Assembly: GCA_963920765.1 (NCBI GenBank)
Contig: OY987249.1
Span: 1,800,501 to 1,864,500, forward strand
Direction: 5' to 3'
Source of the DNA: Ulota crispa
Taxonomy: Eukaryota; Streptophyta; Bryopsida; Orthotrichales; Orthotrichaceae
Length of the DNA: 64,000 bases
Translations under genes and position numbers: made by a program
Notes under the pieces: model-generated
The model's database searches: none
What the model was told of the DNA's origin: nothing
Seen by the model: only the letters and a program-made list of their open reading frames with translations
In this document: piece after piece, positions 1 to 10,874 of the stretch
Layout of the letters: every line of letters begins with the position of its first letter
Numbering within the stretch: position 1 is the first letter of the stretch

Positions 1-172
1 TTCCATTGGATGTTGTTCTATTGCAACCTCCTTTGTGGTTCTAGACAAAACTAAGATCTCTAAATCCGTATCTAAATTCAAATTTTCCAAATTCAAGTTG
101 TTGATGGTAAATATCTAAAATTTACCCCCCCTCCCGGTGTGCATATATTAAACCCCGGGTGTGCACATATCA
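1..172. mobile_element. Half copy of palindromic MITE family M1
   Basis: This stretch matches the right half of the element at 1044-1448: the text around CATTGGATGTTGTTC, the 'ctctaaatccg..tctaaattcaaa' segment and the terminal GTGCACATATCAATT. The left half lies outside the window or is lost. It is non-coding. Membership in a MITE family is inferred from the complete copies at 1044-1448 and 49643-50000. Confidence 0.6.
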
Positions 173-309
173 ATTCAAAAAAAAAAGAAAAAAAAACCAC
201 TTATAAACAGCTGAAAGCTAAATTATCTGAAAGCCTACATATTTAATAATTTCTGAGGGTCAAAATTTGTACAAAGATGAGGAAAGAAGCATGGAGATTC
301 TTGGCTTAC

Positions 310-421
310 CACGAGCAATCTCGGCCACGATTTGAATTTCAGACTTCGGGATGGCCAAAGGCAAAGAATCGCTGTGACAACATCCTCGCACACATGAATC
401 CGGGCCCTTCAGTTCCGGCAT
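310..421 (-). CDS. Weak candidate first coding exon, unknown protein
   Basis: On the minus strand an ATG at 421-419 opens 37 codons (MPELKGPDSCVRGCC... to ...EIQIVAEIAR) that end at a good splice donor, GTG|GTAAG, at 310/309. An in-frame TAA lies 12 bases upstream of the ATG. The segment is richer in G+C than its surroundings, and upstream DNA to about 650 could be a leader. A plus-strand ORF of 85 codons (277-534) covers the same bases, so the strand is not certain. The next exons would lie in or beyond the MITE at 1-172. I do not recognise the protein. Confidence 0.2.
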
Positions 422-946
422 TGCGAAGTCCGTTTACGAGCTTTGACAACCCCTCGATCGGCAGTAGTGTGCACAGCTACTTCGACTTTCAGCAAAAAGC
501 AAAAGCGAAGAATGACGAAGCCAAACTCTGGTAATTAGGGTTCTTCGACCTCGCCAACTTCAACAGAGATCGGTTCTCGAATTGGCCAGTTTCTATTGCG
601 ACTAATTCAACGACTGAATATAAAGAAGCCGTATCTGCGGAACCATAAAGGCGAGATTTTTCAAGCAATTTGTAGTATCTCAGAGCAGAAGATTGAATGC
701 AGATGAATCCAACTGTTCTGCTGGGTCGCGAATTGAGTAATAACGCGAAAAAGGTGAGTTTGTGTGAACAGGAAGATTTGAACAATTGAACGTGTTGCTG
801 GCTTTGCAAGTCGTCGACGCCGGGAGGTGTGACAAAATAGTAAAGCCACGAACAAAACAGAAGCCACAAGAAAAGTATGTGTACTTTAAAGTTCGTGCCA
901 CGCGAAGCAAAGGAGGAACTTTTGAAGGAACTTCTGAGGACCCGTT
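422..946. other. Unassigned moderate-GC segment
   Basis: The stretch has short overlapping open frames on both strands (for example 489-869 and 680-961, minus) but none has recognisable domains or a convincing start context. It may be the leader or promoter of the candidate minus-strand exon at 310-421. Nothing else is visible. Confidence 0.3.
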
Positions 947-1700
947 CACACTACGTCCCACATCCCATCTCTATGAGTCCCAATGCATCCCAGCTTCATT
1001 ATGTTATAGAGGGCAAAATGGAGTGAGAAAGATGGCCATAAATATTGATATGTGCACATCTGGGGTTTGATATTTGCACACCCTTGGGAGGTATATTATA
1101 GATTTCTACCATCAAAAAGTTGAATTTGAGTATTTTGAATTCAGATTTGGACTTAGAGACCATGGTTTACTCTAAAACTATAAAAAAGGTTGCAATTGAA
1201 CAACACCTAATGAAAAAACTTATCTTTTTTAACAAACAAAAGTAAAAGTGATACTTTTTTCCCTAGCTAAGCTTTTTCATTGGGTGTTGTTCAATTGCAA
1301 GCTTTTAATGATTCTAGAGTAAACCATGATCTTTAAATCCAAATCTAAATTCAAAATTTTGAAATTCAGCTTTTTGATGGTAGAAATCTATAATTTACCT
1401 CCCAAGGGGGGTGTGCAAATATCAACCCCCCAGTGTGCACATATCAATTTCCTAAATATTTTATGCAAAAGTATTGGTGGGACTTGGGTTGAAAGTAGGG
1501 TCTAGCAAAATAGTCAACCTAAACTTGGAGTGAAGTCTCATTTTCTTTGGGGCCATTTTTTTCAAAAGGTGTTGCCATGTAAGCAACTAAGATGTGGGAC
1601 TTGAGATGTAATGTGAAGCGCCAAGTCCAAACTTTTGGCTATAAACCAATTAGATTCTCAGATTTCGGTGGGACTCAATTGGGATGTGGGACATAGTATG
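947..1700. mobile_element. R2 MITE interrupted by an M1 MITE
   Basis: The left end is CACACTACGTCCCACATCCC at 947 and the right end is GGGATGTGGGACATAGTATG at 1681-1700, an imperfect inverted pair. The interior matches the uninterrupted copy at 39962-40310, including GTATTGGTGGGACTTGGGTT. The M1 element at 1044-1448 sits inside it, between 'ccataaat' and 'ttcctaaatattttatgc'. M1 therefore inserted after R2. Superfamily uncertain; the cleaner copy at 39962 has an imperfect 8-bp target duplication, which suggests hAT. Confidence 0.6.
1044..1448. mobile_element. M1 palindromic MITE, 405 bp
   Basis: The terminal inverted repeats run deep into the element: ATTGATATGTGCAC at the left and GTGCACATATCAAT at the right, then GTGTGCAAATATCAA-type and TAAATCCAAATCTAAATTC-type arms nearly to the centre, leaving a short AT-rich loop. 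It has no coding capacity. Related copies are the half copy at 1-172, the diverged copy at 49643-50000 and a fragment at 59205-59285. Confidence 0.75.
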
Positions 1701-2663
1701 TGCTTTTTTAGGCTTGAGTTGTTTGCGGTTTATTTTTCAACTTGGTCTTGTGACTAATAGGCTGGTAACCCCATTTTCTTGTCGTTAAAACTTCCAAAAG
1801 TGTTATCACATAATCGAAGTGCAAAATGTTGTGAACCAAGGCGTAGGATTTGAATTATAATGCAAATTGTGAAGTCCCAACTTTTGACTCTAAATTAGTT
1901 GGATTTTGACAGTTCAATAGGACATGGGATTTAGAGTAAAGCACCTCTTGGTTGGGAAGAATGTGTTGCTTACAAACTCCTTAAAAATTAATTTGCCCAA
2001 TTGCTTGAGGTTTAGAAGGGCAAATTTCTATTGTTGAGTGAAATTGAACTATGATCGCTTGATAATACATATTGTAAGTGTTTTTTAAAAACACTTTTTG
2101 AGAGTTTACACTTCTTTGACCAAATAATAGCCCTTTCAACCAAAGATAAACTTGATTGAGAGAGGAAGCAAAGTGACCAACAGCATTTCCTAGGGGGTTA
2201 AGGGTAATTCGCCACTTTACTATACAACGTTTTGAAAAGGGGCCATTTCCGCGATTCATGGTTCAAACTTGTAGAAGACAGTTTATACATTTGAGTGAAA
2301 AAAGTATAAAAGTAGATAAATTTTTCTTTTGTAGTTAACATTGCGACAAGTACAGAACCTGGAGGCTAAAAAGTGGCTACTTTTGGACAATGTACTTGTA
2401 GCAAGTGCTATGTTGAAGTTGAAAATTTCTAAGTATTGCAATTTTTCTCAAAGTGTTATGAAACATCCATGCGGTTTGGGGCCTCCATGAGCTTGCCAAG
2501 TACTAAAAATCAGAGTTAAAAATTCACTAGACAACTGCAAGGGTAAAGGCTGTAAGGTAGACAATTTCATCTCCTGCCACTAATTTGGGATTTGAACCCA
2601 ACTAGACTGCCCAATACGCAGTATTAGTGCTATGCACAACAAAACAAACAAACAACAACAATT
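1701..2663. other. AT-rich DNA without a recognisable gene
   Basis: No open frame here has recognisable features. A tRNA B-box-like string, GGGATTTGAACCC, occurs on the minus strand near 2586-2598, but no tRNA fold could be drawn around it. Confidence 0.5.
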
Positions 2664-2787
2664 CAAACAAAGCACAACAAGGCAAACAAAGCACAAAAAG
2701 GCAAACAAAGCACAACAATGCAAACAAAGCACAACAAGGCAAATAAAACACAACAATGCAAACAAAGCACAATAATGCAAACAAGCC
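2664..2787. repeat. 19-bp minisatellite, six units plus a partial
   Basis: Units of the form CAAACAAAGCACAACAAGG begin at 2664, 2683, 2702, 2721, 2740 and 2759, with one to three substitutions each, and a partial unit follows. Translated, the minus strand gives a Leu/Cys/Phe-rich repeat open in several frames. This is a by-product of the repeat, not evidence of a membrane protein. Confidence 0.9.
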
Positions 2788-3038
2788 ATATTATACAGGT
2801 TAGAGTAAAAAGGTTAGAATAAAAAGGATCAAGAAGATGTTGCAACTGCCCCACGCCAGCGCTACATGCTCTAGCTGCCCCATGCCAACGCTCCATGCGC
2901 TAGCAGCCTAGCTTCCTCCAAAGTCGTTCCACTTGACTTGGAAGAATTGATTGTTAAGTACACTTCAGAAGTGCAAAAGCATGCTTAATCTCATGAAAAC
3001 TAAGGAATTAATAAGCAAGTGATGAGGATACTAATCTT

Positions 3039-6000
3039 CTAAACATCTCCATTGCGGTCCCCTTTGACTGCACTCTTCCACAACTCAATGGCCTCATTGT
3101 AAGGGAAAGTGTCTAGGGTGAAATATTTTGTCCAAACATGCAGACAACAAGGGATAAGTGCTTGCTGAGCCTATTTTGTTGGCAAGACTTGAGAAATTTT
3201 AGAGTGGAGAAGCACCTCTCATCTTCAACCGATTTGAGGACCAAGCAACACCCCATCTCCACCAACTTGAAATACTCTGAAATGAGGGATTTCAAATGGC
3301 GTGACTGTGACAACTTCTGCTACAACTTAATCATAGGGTTTACGGTGAAGGGTGCGCCACATGCAACTTCACTATGGGCATGCATCGTGATCTTGAAAAA
3401 GCCTGCTGGTTATCTAGCTTTGTAGCAGACAGCATTTCCGAAGCAATATAGGACTCTCCTTTAGGCTCAATTTGGTTCACCATCGCTGCATGCGCATAGA
3501 AACTCTTAAAGATTGCTAAGTGGCCCACAAAGCTCTACTCTGCCCCTTCTTGCCTCCAATATTGCAAGTAAATTACCCCAAAGGCATTGAGGAGGTCTTG
3601 TTGTGGGAATCTACGGTCCAGTTCATCACACAAATTCTGCGCCATCTCTGCATACGGCATTGCACAAACACATGTTAACACATGGACATAGCCCTACTGC
3701 ACAAGTGAAAGACATATGTATATGATTACTTTAGACAAAGATTACATAAGACTAAGTACAACAGTGCCCAATCCGCCCATTGCACAACCACGTCTAATTA
3801 CAATGTTCATGTGCTGCAAGTATGCAACTCAACAAGAGAATTGTGTTAAAACAGAAATTGACAGTAAGGTAACTCTTGAACTAGCAACATTTACAAGCAG
3901 CCAAGGGCCAAGGGCATGCAATTCCGTGCATGAGGTATCGCTGCATGTCCCAAGCTTCATGTCGCTCACTGCCACAACCCCCCTCCCTCCCTGCTTAAAC
4001 TAGCCCGCAATAACCATAAACAACCCATGAAGTAGCATGGATTGCTAGCGTCCAAGAGCCAACAACGAGTAATCCTGTGAACCGGCAGCCGTTGCGCCTT
4101 GCATCTCTAGCTTCACATTTCTTACTACCCCATTTGCCCCCCTCCCCCTTGGCCACTCCAAGCCAGCCCACAATGAACAAGACAAATACAAAGACAAAAA
4201 CAAAGACCTGCAACAATTATTAGCACGACAAAGAACAAGTAATCCCGTGAACCAGCAGCCATTGCACCTTGCATCCTCAGCTTCACATTGCTTACTGCCC
4301 CATTTGCGACCTTCCAACCAACGAACAAAAAAGAAACATGAACCACCAGCAGTTACAAACGCAAGAGACCAATGTAACTCGTGAACCAGCAATCACAGTA
4401 CGTGCAAGTTCCTAACTCGCCCTAACCTGAACCACAAAGCCAAAAACTGGCACAGCCCAACAATAAAACATACATAATCTGAATAAATTGGAAACAACAT
4501 TTGGAAATTTAAACACTTAATGGAATGGCATAGCTTATATACCTGCAAATTGCCGCTCCACATTGTTCTAGATGCAGTTGTATGTTTCTTCAATCACATA
4601 GTCAGCTGCTCCCAATTGCTTGTCATGGTAGCGAGCAAAGGCATGCGTGAAGGTGAAGTCAAAAAACAGATATGACAATCCACTATCACCAACTAGTGGC
4701 TTCCACTTCACCAATATATCTTTAGAGTCCAACCTTAGGAAGGAGGTGTATGACTTGAAATCGACGCTATTGTAAGCAATGCTCTTATCAATGAATAGCC
4801 TTGCAAGCTCTTGCAAATAGAGCTTGATTGCTTGCATGAAGTCGCATACAAAAATATCCCGAGCTTGGGATAATTTTATCAAAGAGTGAACCGCATTAAA
4901 TAGTGGAATAAAACATGCCAATAACAACAGCACTTCAATATCAACCAAAAAATCAAAGATGTCGGATACTATGCTGCTTGGTTTCTGCCCTGGCCCATCG
5001 GCCAAATCAAGGCCCACCTTCACCAACAAGGTCTTGTACTCAGCCAATACACTCCGAGCTGGACTCCTCATCGATATCCACTGAGTCTCTATGTTTCTAA
5101 CCATCTTATTTCCCTTAATTTCCATGAGATCAGCAAGCTTCTGTAGCTCTAGATGCCGCTTGTTGCTGCAACAAAAGTAAGAGTACACGCTTTGGAAGAG
5201 CCCCTCCAAACGACAAACCAATAGGTACTTAGAAAGGGTCTCCACGACAAGGTTTATTCAATGCGAGTCACAGTTTGCACCAAGCGTGACGGGGGCCCAT
5301 TTCTGCCGGATTTAGGTGGTAACCCTTGTCTTGGGGCCCTGAAAGGTGCTGACGGAGTCAGCACCAAAACATACCAATTTCTCTGCAACTTGCTCACGGG
5401 TTAGACCACCTTCACCCATCAAAGAACGCATGATTACATTTGTCAAGTTGTCGGCTGTACCACCCTCGATAAGGCACAATAGATGCAAGAGGTGAAGAAC
5501 GTGCTGCCAGTTTTCCATGGCGTACACATGGACCCCAATCCAGCAAGTGTTATCGATCGCAGTGACTTCATCTGCGTTGATGGATATAACTCTTGTAAAT
5601 TGAACTATGGACTTCATGACCAACAAAACAGATTTGTGGAAATGCTCACTCATCTCCCAACCCGCAGTTTCTGACCAATGCTTACAAAGAACGTTTTTTA
5701 CCTTCAAATACCTCAGAAGGTGTTGTTGCCTTTCATAGTCATACATAGAACAACCAAAACACAAAACTTGAAACAAGGTTGAGAATTGCACTCCCTTTTG
5801 CTTGCAGTCGCTATCTAGACGTGCACTGAGTTGGTCCACCAATGTGTTGGGCTACTTTTGTCTTGCCCAAAGCGCGCACAGCTTGACGTACTTTGCAGTT
5901 AGTGTGTGTGAAGGACTCACCCTTCTTCAGATGTGGGAATGGTACACCATCCTTCTGGCAAGTACGCTTGCCCTCATGTTTTTCTAGATTGTCCACTTTT

Positions 6001-6452
6001 GGGACCATAATCTTTTCTCTCCCAGTAATGGTGGTACAGCTCTTGCAGAGGACACCAATCAAATCTCTATTGGAGTCAAACTCCCCTTTGGCCCATGCAA
6101 ATTTGCATGACCAGGACTACTGCCATCTTCTTGTGATAGTCGCCGCTGTTGTTGGGCGCTTCTTTTGCGCAGAGGTCCTGGTCTTGCCGTTCTTCCTCTT
6201 TCCACTTGAGGACCCTTCAAGAAGGGGCAATGCCTCAGCATGATCGACAATAGATGCCGGCGATACAATGGACGCCTCGAATGCGAGACACACGCCGGTT
6301 CCAACTTCCACAAGTGGATCCGAGAGTTGCGTTTCAGAAACATGAGTGACATCAATGGTTAGTGGGAAATATTTTCCCAATCCATTACTATTTTGGATGG
6401 ATGCAAAAGTTTTCACCCGGAAATTCTCTGGGAGCTTCAATTGTAGAGCCAT
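3039..6452 (-). pseudogene. Broken hAT-like transposase (ZNF862-like), multi-exon
   Basis: The minus strand carries collinear pieces of one transposase-like protein. An N-terminus starts at ATG 6452 (MALQLKLPENF). Next comes a Cys-containing zinc-finger-like segment (5811-6116) with 'GVLCKSC' and 'KVDNLEKHEGKR'. A central catalytic-type part covers 5312-5842 ('SINADEVTAIDNTCWIGVH', 'KLVCFGADSVSTFQG'), followed by 4568-5245 ('INLVVETLSKY', 'ETQWISMRSP'). The C-terminal part covers 3039-3660 ('CDELDRRFPQQDLL') and includes the hAT dimerisation signature 'SVEDERCFSTLKFLKSC' near 3190-3240. Damage seen: an in-frame TAG at 6117-6119, a frameshift near 5830, an in-frame TGA near 5258, a TAG at 4568 and a frameshift near 3113. 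A probable intron separates about 3650 from 4545 (donor CAG|GTATAT). The 8-bp target duplication and terminal repeats were not found. Confidence 0.75.
4060..4395. repeat. Degenerate ~170-bp tandem duplication inside the hAT pseudogene intron
   Basis: The string 'gtaatcc(t/c)gtgaacc(g/a)gcagcc' followed by 'ttgc.ccttgcatc' recurs at about 4068 and 4240, and a shorter third copy ('gtaactcgtgaaccagca') begins at about 4374. The overlapping minus-strand open frames here are repeat-derived. Confidence 0.6.
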
Positions 6453-8990
6453 GGTGAATGCAGGTAACCCGCACTTGAAATCCAATAGAGTCCAACAAAC
6501 CCAGCAAAACCAAAAGAAAGGTGTGCCCTTCTCCACAGGAGGCAAACACTCCAAAGACAACTCCAAACAACAAGAGAAAACCCAGCAAAATCGTGAACCC
6601 CCACACCCGAAATAACAATGGAGGTTGTAAATCCCTATATCCAATCAAACCTTCAATGCCAGACAACTTGCAGACAGAAACTAGAGCAACCTTCCAAATT
6701 CTCAGCAATGTAACGCCTGGATCTTGAGAACGTCGCGGAGAACTCCCAAAAACCCGCCAATATGCTGAATTGGAAAGCAAATAATCCCTCCACGTTCGTG
6801 CACTAATTCCTCCAATCACATTGCAAAAGAACAATTTTGAGAGCACTCACATAGTTACAGTAGAGTAAGGAAGCAATAGAAAGCAATGCAAAAAACACAT
6901 CAACAAGAGCGCAGGTGCAGGATGTGAATGCTTGATTGCTTATAAACTCAACGCAATGACGGGTTCTCGAAGTGTTGAAGCCCTTCCCCGCCGCCTTCAT
7001 TCTCATTTTTTGACTGAATAAAAACGCATCCATTTCTAGGGCGCTATGAATGCAGGAGACACAATCAATGCCTTGCCGTCTTCACTGCAGCCAAGAAATG
7101 GCGCTTTCGCAATCCGCATTCAATTCTTCAATCCGTTACCCAAAGTCTAAAACAAAAGAGATGTCACAGCCAGAGCAGCATTCAATGATCAAGCAGAAGC
7201 AGAAGCAGGTAAGTGGATAAGCAAATACCCTAAAAGCCTAAGGCCAAAACATGAGCGGGGCTCACGCAGTGACGGTGATAATAATGTTGCAGCTTAGCGG
7301 CTGCGCAGCAATGCGCGCTAGGCTCAGAGCATGTGACGCCAAAGATGATTAAACAAATTGCATCGTACCCCTGCTAACATCCTTGGAATTTGTGCACAGG
7401 GCCCTAACGAATGGGACAACCCAGATGTTGCGACATGTGCGACACGTGGAGGGTGGATGGAGCAGGGGAGCTACGTCAGCGATGTTGATGGAGCGGATTG
7501 GTGCAACAGCAGGAGCGCGGTGGGATGGCAAAAGGCAATCCGCAACTTGACAAGTAAAATATTTTGCTCAAATCTCCCAAAATCTGAAGATTTTTAATAT
7601 GTACAAGTAGTGCAAATTTTTTTTGGTAGTAACATGGCAAAAATTAGCCAATTTAGTGAACACTGATGACCAAGTGTTGAGTATGTAGATAAAGGATAAA
7701 ATAATTGAAGTTTTACTTAACACACCATATGTGAAATACAAATTGTTCCTACTAGAATTGAGTTATACATGGTCATTTTAAGTATCATGTGTGTCTTGTT
7801 TGTCTCACCTTCTAATATCCACATAAGCACTTGTCAATGACATTCACTCCATGTAAGAGCTATTCATGAACTACCCTAAGCAAACAACTCATTTGTGAGG
7901 GGTTCTTTATGTGCTCTTTATAAGCTGCCTTTTTATGAATGATCTTTAAATTGTAATTTAGTAAAAAATGCATATTGAATATTATTTATTTTGTTGAACA
8001 TTGTGACTAGGAAATAGTGGATAAAAATCCCTATTTCCATTTTGTTATTAACATCTCTTCCAACACACATCATTGACCATTCATTAAATAGTAGACAAAA
8101 GTATGACTTAACTAAACGTTTATGGCCACTAATCTTGAACGGCTATAGTGATCTTGAATGTTGATAAAATATTCAACTGTTCCATTAGTAATAATTTAAA
8201 CATTGACTTAGAAATGGATACAACAAACGTATGTATACTAACAAGTTTTATATATAAAAAATGTGGCTCTTCTACCCAATGTTTTTACATATCTTCTCAA
8301 AATGATATTCCTACATCTTGTAAAAGCATTCCAGAAACACATCTGAAGGACGTTCGTAAGAACTCATGTCAAAGAAGAAGACAAGCATTTCGTCACAAAG
8401 GTGCGTTGAGCGAGCCAATGCAAATGGGACCTTGGACAAAAGAGAATCCAAAAACCAAGAAGATTCTCAAAAGATTTCAGATTCTAGCCTTCCACGTTGG
8501 TTATCTTAAATATCAAGCCTACTTTTGTTAAAAAACTGGTTTTTTCAATTCTTCAACAAAACTTCCAATCTTGACGCCTCAACCTGTGGCTGAAGAAATT
8601 CATCCCTCTCCAGCAAATTTTGCAATCTTCTTGTCAATTCTCTAAAATTTGGCAATATCGCTTAGCTCTCCAAAGCTTTGAGCATGATGATCCTCTTTCA
8701 GTAAGAGAAAAGTACAATGATGCTTGGATAAGGTCAACTTTTGCAAAAGAAATATTTGAATAGTGTCAAGGTTCCACTTTCATTTTTGTGTTCTAGGCCT
8801 AGTTCAATGGAGTATTTGTCAGCAATCAATGCTTGGATATGGTCATCATTTTTTTCTCGCCCAAGGCATTGAACTTCTCCAAACATCACGGTACTGTGGA
8901 GAGTATCTACAACAAAGCACACTTGATGCAAGCTTGCGCAGAACTTCCACAACGAGTAACCATATAAAACACTAATTTACAACTCTCACA
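6453..8990. other. No recognisable gene; possible 5' flank of the hAT-like element
   Basis: The first ~700 bp upstream of the transposase remnant have relatively high GC and could be its leader or the element's terminal region. The rest is AT-rich. Open frames at 7358-7597 (+) and 8148-8531 (+, 127 codons) show no domain or codon-use signal that I can support. Confidence 0.4.
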
Positions 8991-9240
8991 ATCAAAAAAT
9001 TGATGAAATACCTGCAGAACATGACTCGCAATTGCATATACTATTGTACTTCAAAAAAAAAGAAGCGCACACTAAAATGTTGACAAGTTTCTGTACAAAA
9101 CTCATAACCCTAATTGCATGGCCACGATAGAAACGGCTCAAGTGCCTGTGCTCAATCGCAAGGCCAACTACAATCACAGTAACGAAATACCGATCTACAG
9201 AGACTGCAAATCTTGGTGAACTGAAGCAATGGTGCAATAC

Positions 9241-9624
9241 AAAGAGCCGCATCATTAGGGTTACAGTTTTCGAACCTTGAGCAACTCGATGCCGAAGATG
9301 AGAGCTCCCAGCGTTTCCCGATTTGCAGAGACTGTGGAAATCTTGGTGGATTGATGAAGAAGCGGTTGCAAAATGCAAAGAGCTGCATCATTAGGGTTAC
9401 AATTTTGGAACCTTGAGCAGCTCGATGTCGAAGATGAGAGTTCCCAGGGTTTACCGTATCTTGGTGGACTGAAGAAGCAGTTGCAATGCAAAGAGCCGCA
9501 TCATTAGGGTTACAGTTTTCGAACCTTGAGCAGCTCCATGTCAAAGATAAGAGCTCCGAGCGTCTCCCGATTGCAGAGACTGTAAAAATCTTGGTGGACT
9601 GATGAAGAAGCGGTTGCAAAATGC
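9241..9624. repeat. Three tandem copies of the FKBP 3' end
   Basis: Three units begin with AAAGAGC(C/T)GCATCATTAGG at 9241, 9377 and 9490 (136, 113 and 135 bp). The same string occurs once more at 9625, directly at the stop codon of the intact FKBP gene. Read on the minus strand, each unit encodes a decayed copy of that protein's final ~18 residues (compare 'ETLGTLIFDIELLKVRKL' in the gene with 'ETLGALIFGIELLKVRKL' near 9265-9335), then the stop and ~60 bp of 3' flank. A further eroded unit reaches to about 9190. The array most likely arose by unequal crossing-over or replication slippage. Confidence 0.85.
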
Positions 9625-9644
9625 AAAGAGCCGCATCATTAGGG

Positions 9645-10349
9645 TTACGGTAGCGGTTGCAATTTCCGAACCTTGAGCAGCTCGATGTCGAAGATGAGAG
9701 TACCAAGCGTCTCCCCTTCCCCGTTAGCCAGCCGCGTCTGATTAAAAATGGTAGTATACAAGCGTTGCCGATCGAAGTAGTCCGGCGGGACAGGACCTTG
9801 GCTGGTGTTCTGGTACCCCTGCGAAGGCGGAATAACCACACGCCGAACTCCACCTTCCTTCATACTCCGCACGGCGGAGTTCATCCCCCCAATCACACTC
9901 ACATCTCCCACCTTAAACGCATACGGCTCCGGATTCCCGAAGAAGTCCTTGTGGTCATAAGTCGAGTCGAACCGCCACCCTTGCTTCGCTCCCAGACGTC
10001 CGTAGTAATGCACTTCCACCTGGTCGCCGTCTTCCGGGGATACTCCCGTGCCTTGTCGAATGTCCAGCGCCTTCACTCCACTCGACCCTTCCAACTCGTA
10101 AAACCTCGCCCGCACCTCTTCATTCCTCTCCACAACGCATTCTCCAATTCCGGGAATAGAGGCTAGAGCCATAGCCGCGCCATATCCGACTCGGAGTAAC
10201 GCGGTTCGCCGTGGCACGACCGATTGTTCCACGAATTCTATACCTTCTGAGCATCGCGGGGAGTATCTTGATCTCTTCTTCAGCTGCGATTTGCGAGAGA
10301 CGGGGCTGAAGAGAAGTGACGATGCAGAGGTTGAAGTCAGCAGCGCCAT
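9645..10349 (-). CDS. FKBP17-1: Probable chloroplast lumenal FKBP-type prolyl isomerase (FKBP17-1-like)
   Basis: This single-exon gene encodes 234 residues. Residues 1-45 are Ser/Arg/Lys-rich, as in a chloroplast transit peptide. Arg47-Arg48 and the hydrophobic stretch LLRVGYGAAMALASIPG (51-67) look like a twin-arginine lumen-targeting signal. The FKBP domain spans about 91-228. Residues matching the FKBP12 pocket are Tyr115, Phe127-Asp128, Val152-Ile153, Tyr179 and Phe220; the pocket Trp is Met156. The loop after 'PPSQGYQNTSQ' carries a ~30-residue insertion ('PDYFDRQRLYTTIFNQTRLA') that I associate with plant FKBP17-1; the paralogue is less certain than the family. Expected role: folding catalyst or chaperone in the thylakoid lumen. 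The C-terminus is duplicated in the downstream array at 9241-9624. The start is the first ATG giving a plausible transit peptide. Confidence 0.9.
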   Translation of the reverse strand: MALLTSTSASSLLFSPVSRKSQLKKRSRYSPRCSEGIEFVEQSVVPRRTALLRVGYGAAMALASIPGIGECVVERNEEVRARFYELEGSSGVKALDIRQGTGVSPEDGDQVEVHYYGRLGAKQGWRFDSTYDHKDFFGNPEPYAFKVGDVSVIGGMNSAVRSMKEGGVRRVVIPPSQGYQNTSQGPVPPDYFDRQRLYTTIFNQTRLANGEGETLGTLIFDIELLKVRKLQPLP

Positions 10350-10605
10350 AGCTTTGAATTAGAAACGAAAAAACATGTGTGATGCTTTGATATCTGGATG
10401 GAAAAGCTGTGATTTAGATACTAAAGCATGTGTGCTTCAAAATAGATGGATTCTTTTTGCAGCGAGTTAGATGGAGAGGTAGAGTGTGCTGAAGAGATTT
10501 GGTGGAGGAATTTGCAACTGCTGCAAACTTGTGGATACACCAGATTGCTCCCACTGAAAATCTGAGAATCTGATTGGTGTAGATTCAAAAGTTGGGACTT
10601 GTCGG

Positions 10606-10862
10606 TTCACACTATGTCCCAAGTCTCAAGTCTCAGTTGCTTACATGGCAGCATTTTTTGAAAAATTTGGCGTCAAAGAAGGTGGGACTTCACTCAAGGT
10701 TTGGGTTGACCATTTTGCTAGACCTAACTTTCAGCCCAAGTCCCATCAATGTTTTTGTATATAATGTTCATGACTTTCTTTAGAATTGCTTTTTGCTTCT
10801 AATCCAACTAAATTGGGATTTGGGGTTGAAATGAGATTTCTAGGGATGGGACGTGGGATGTG
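10606..10862. mobile_element. R2-family MITE copy, inverted
   Basis: It starts with CACACTATGTCCCAAG and ends near GGGACGTGGGATGTGAACC. The interior 'gggttgaccattttgctaga' and 'cccaagtcccatcaatg' is the reverse complement of the interior of the copies at 947-1700 and 39962-40310. It lies ~250 bp upstream of the FKBP start codon and so may sit in its promoter region. Confidence 0.6.
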
Positions 10863-10874
10863 AACCACCTCTAA

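Noticed and set aside
2580-2660. Possible tRNA gene or tRNA-derived SINE (minus strand, GGGTTCAAATCCC)
   Set aside because: The B-box-like string is present, but no acceptor, D or anticodon stems could be drawn around it and no A-box lies at the right distance. Several copies elsewhere would be needed for a SINE.
2580-2896. Leu/Cys-rich membrane-protein-like frames (minus)
   Set aside because: They are translations of the 19-bp minisatellite and are open in several frames because the unit lacks stops.
4045-4392. Overlapping minus-strand ORFs of 73-115 codons
   Set aside because: They lie in the presumed intron of the hAT pseudogene and derive from a tandem duplication.
8148-8531. 127-codon plus-strand ORF
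   Set aside because: AT-rich codon use, no recognisable motif, no splice-compatible neighbours. Length alone is not convincing in this context.
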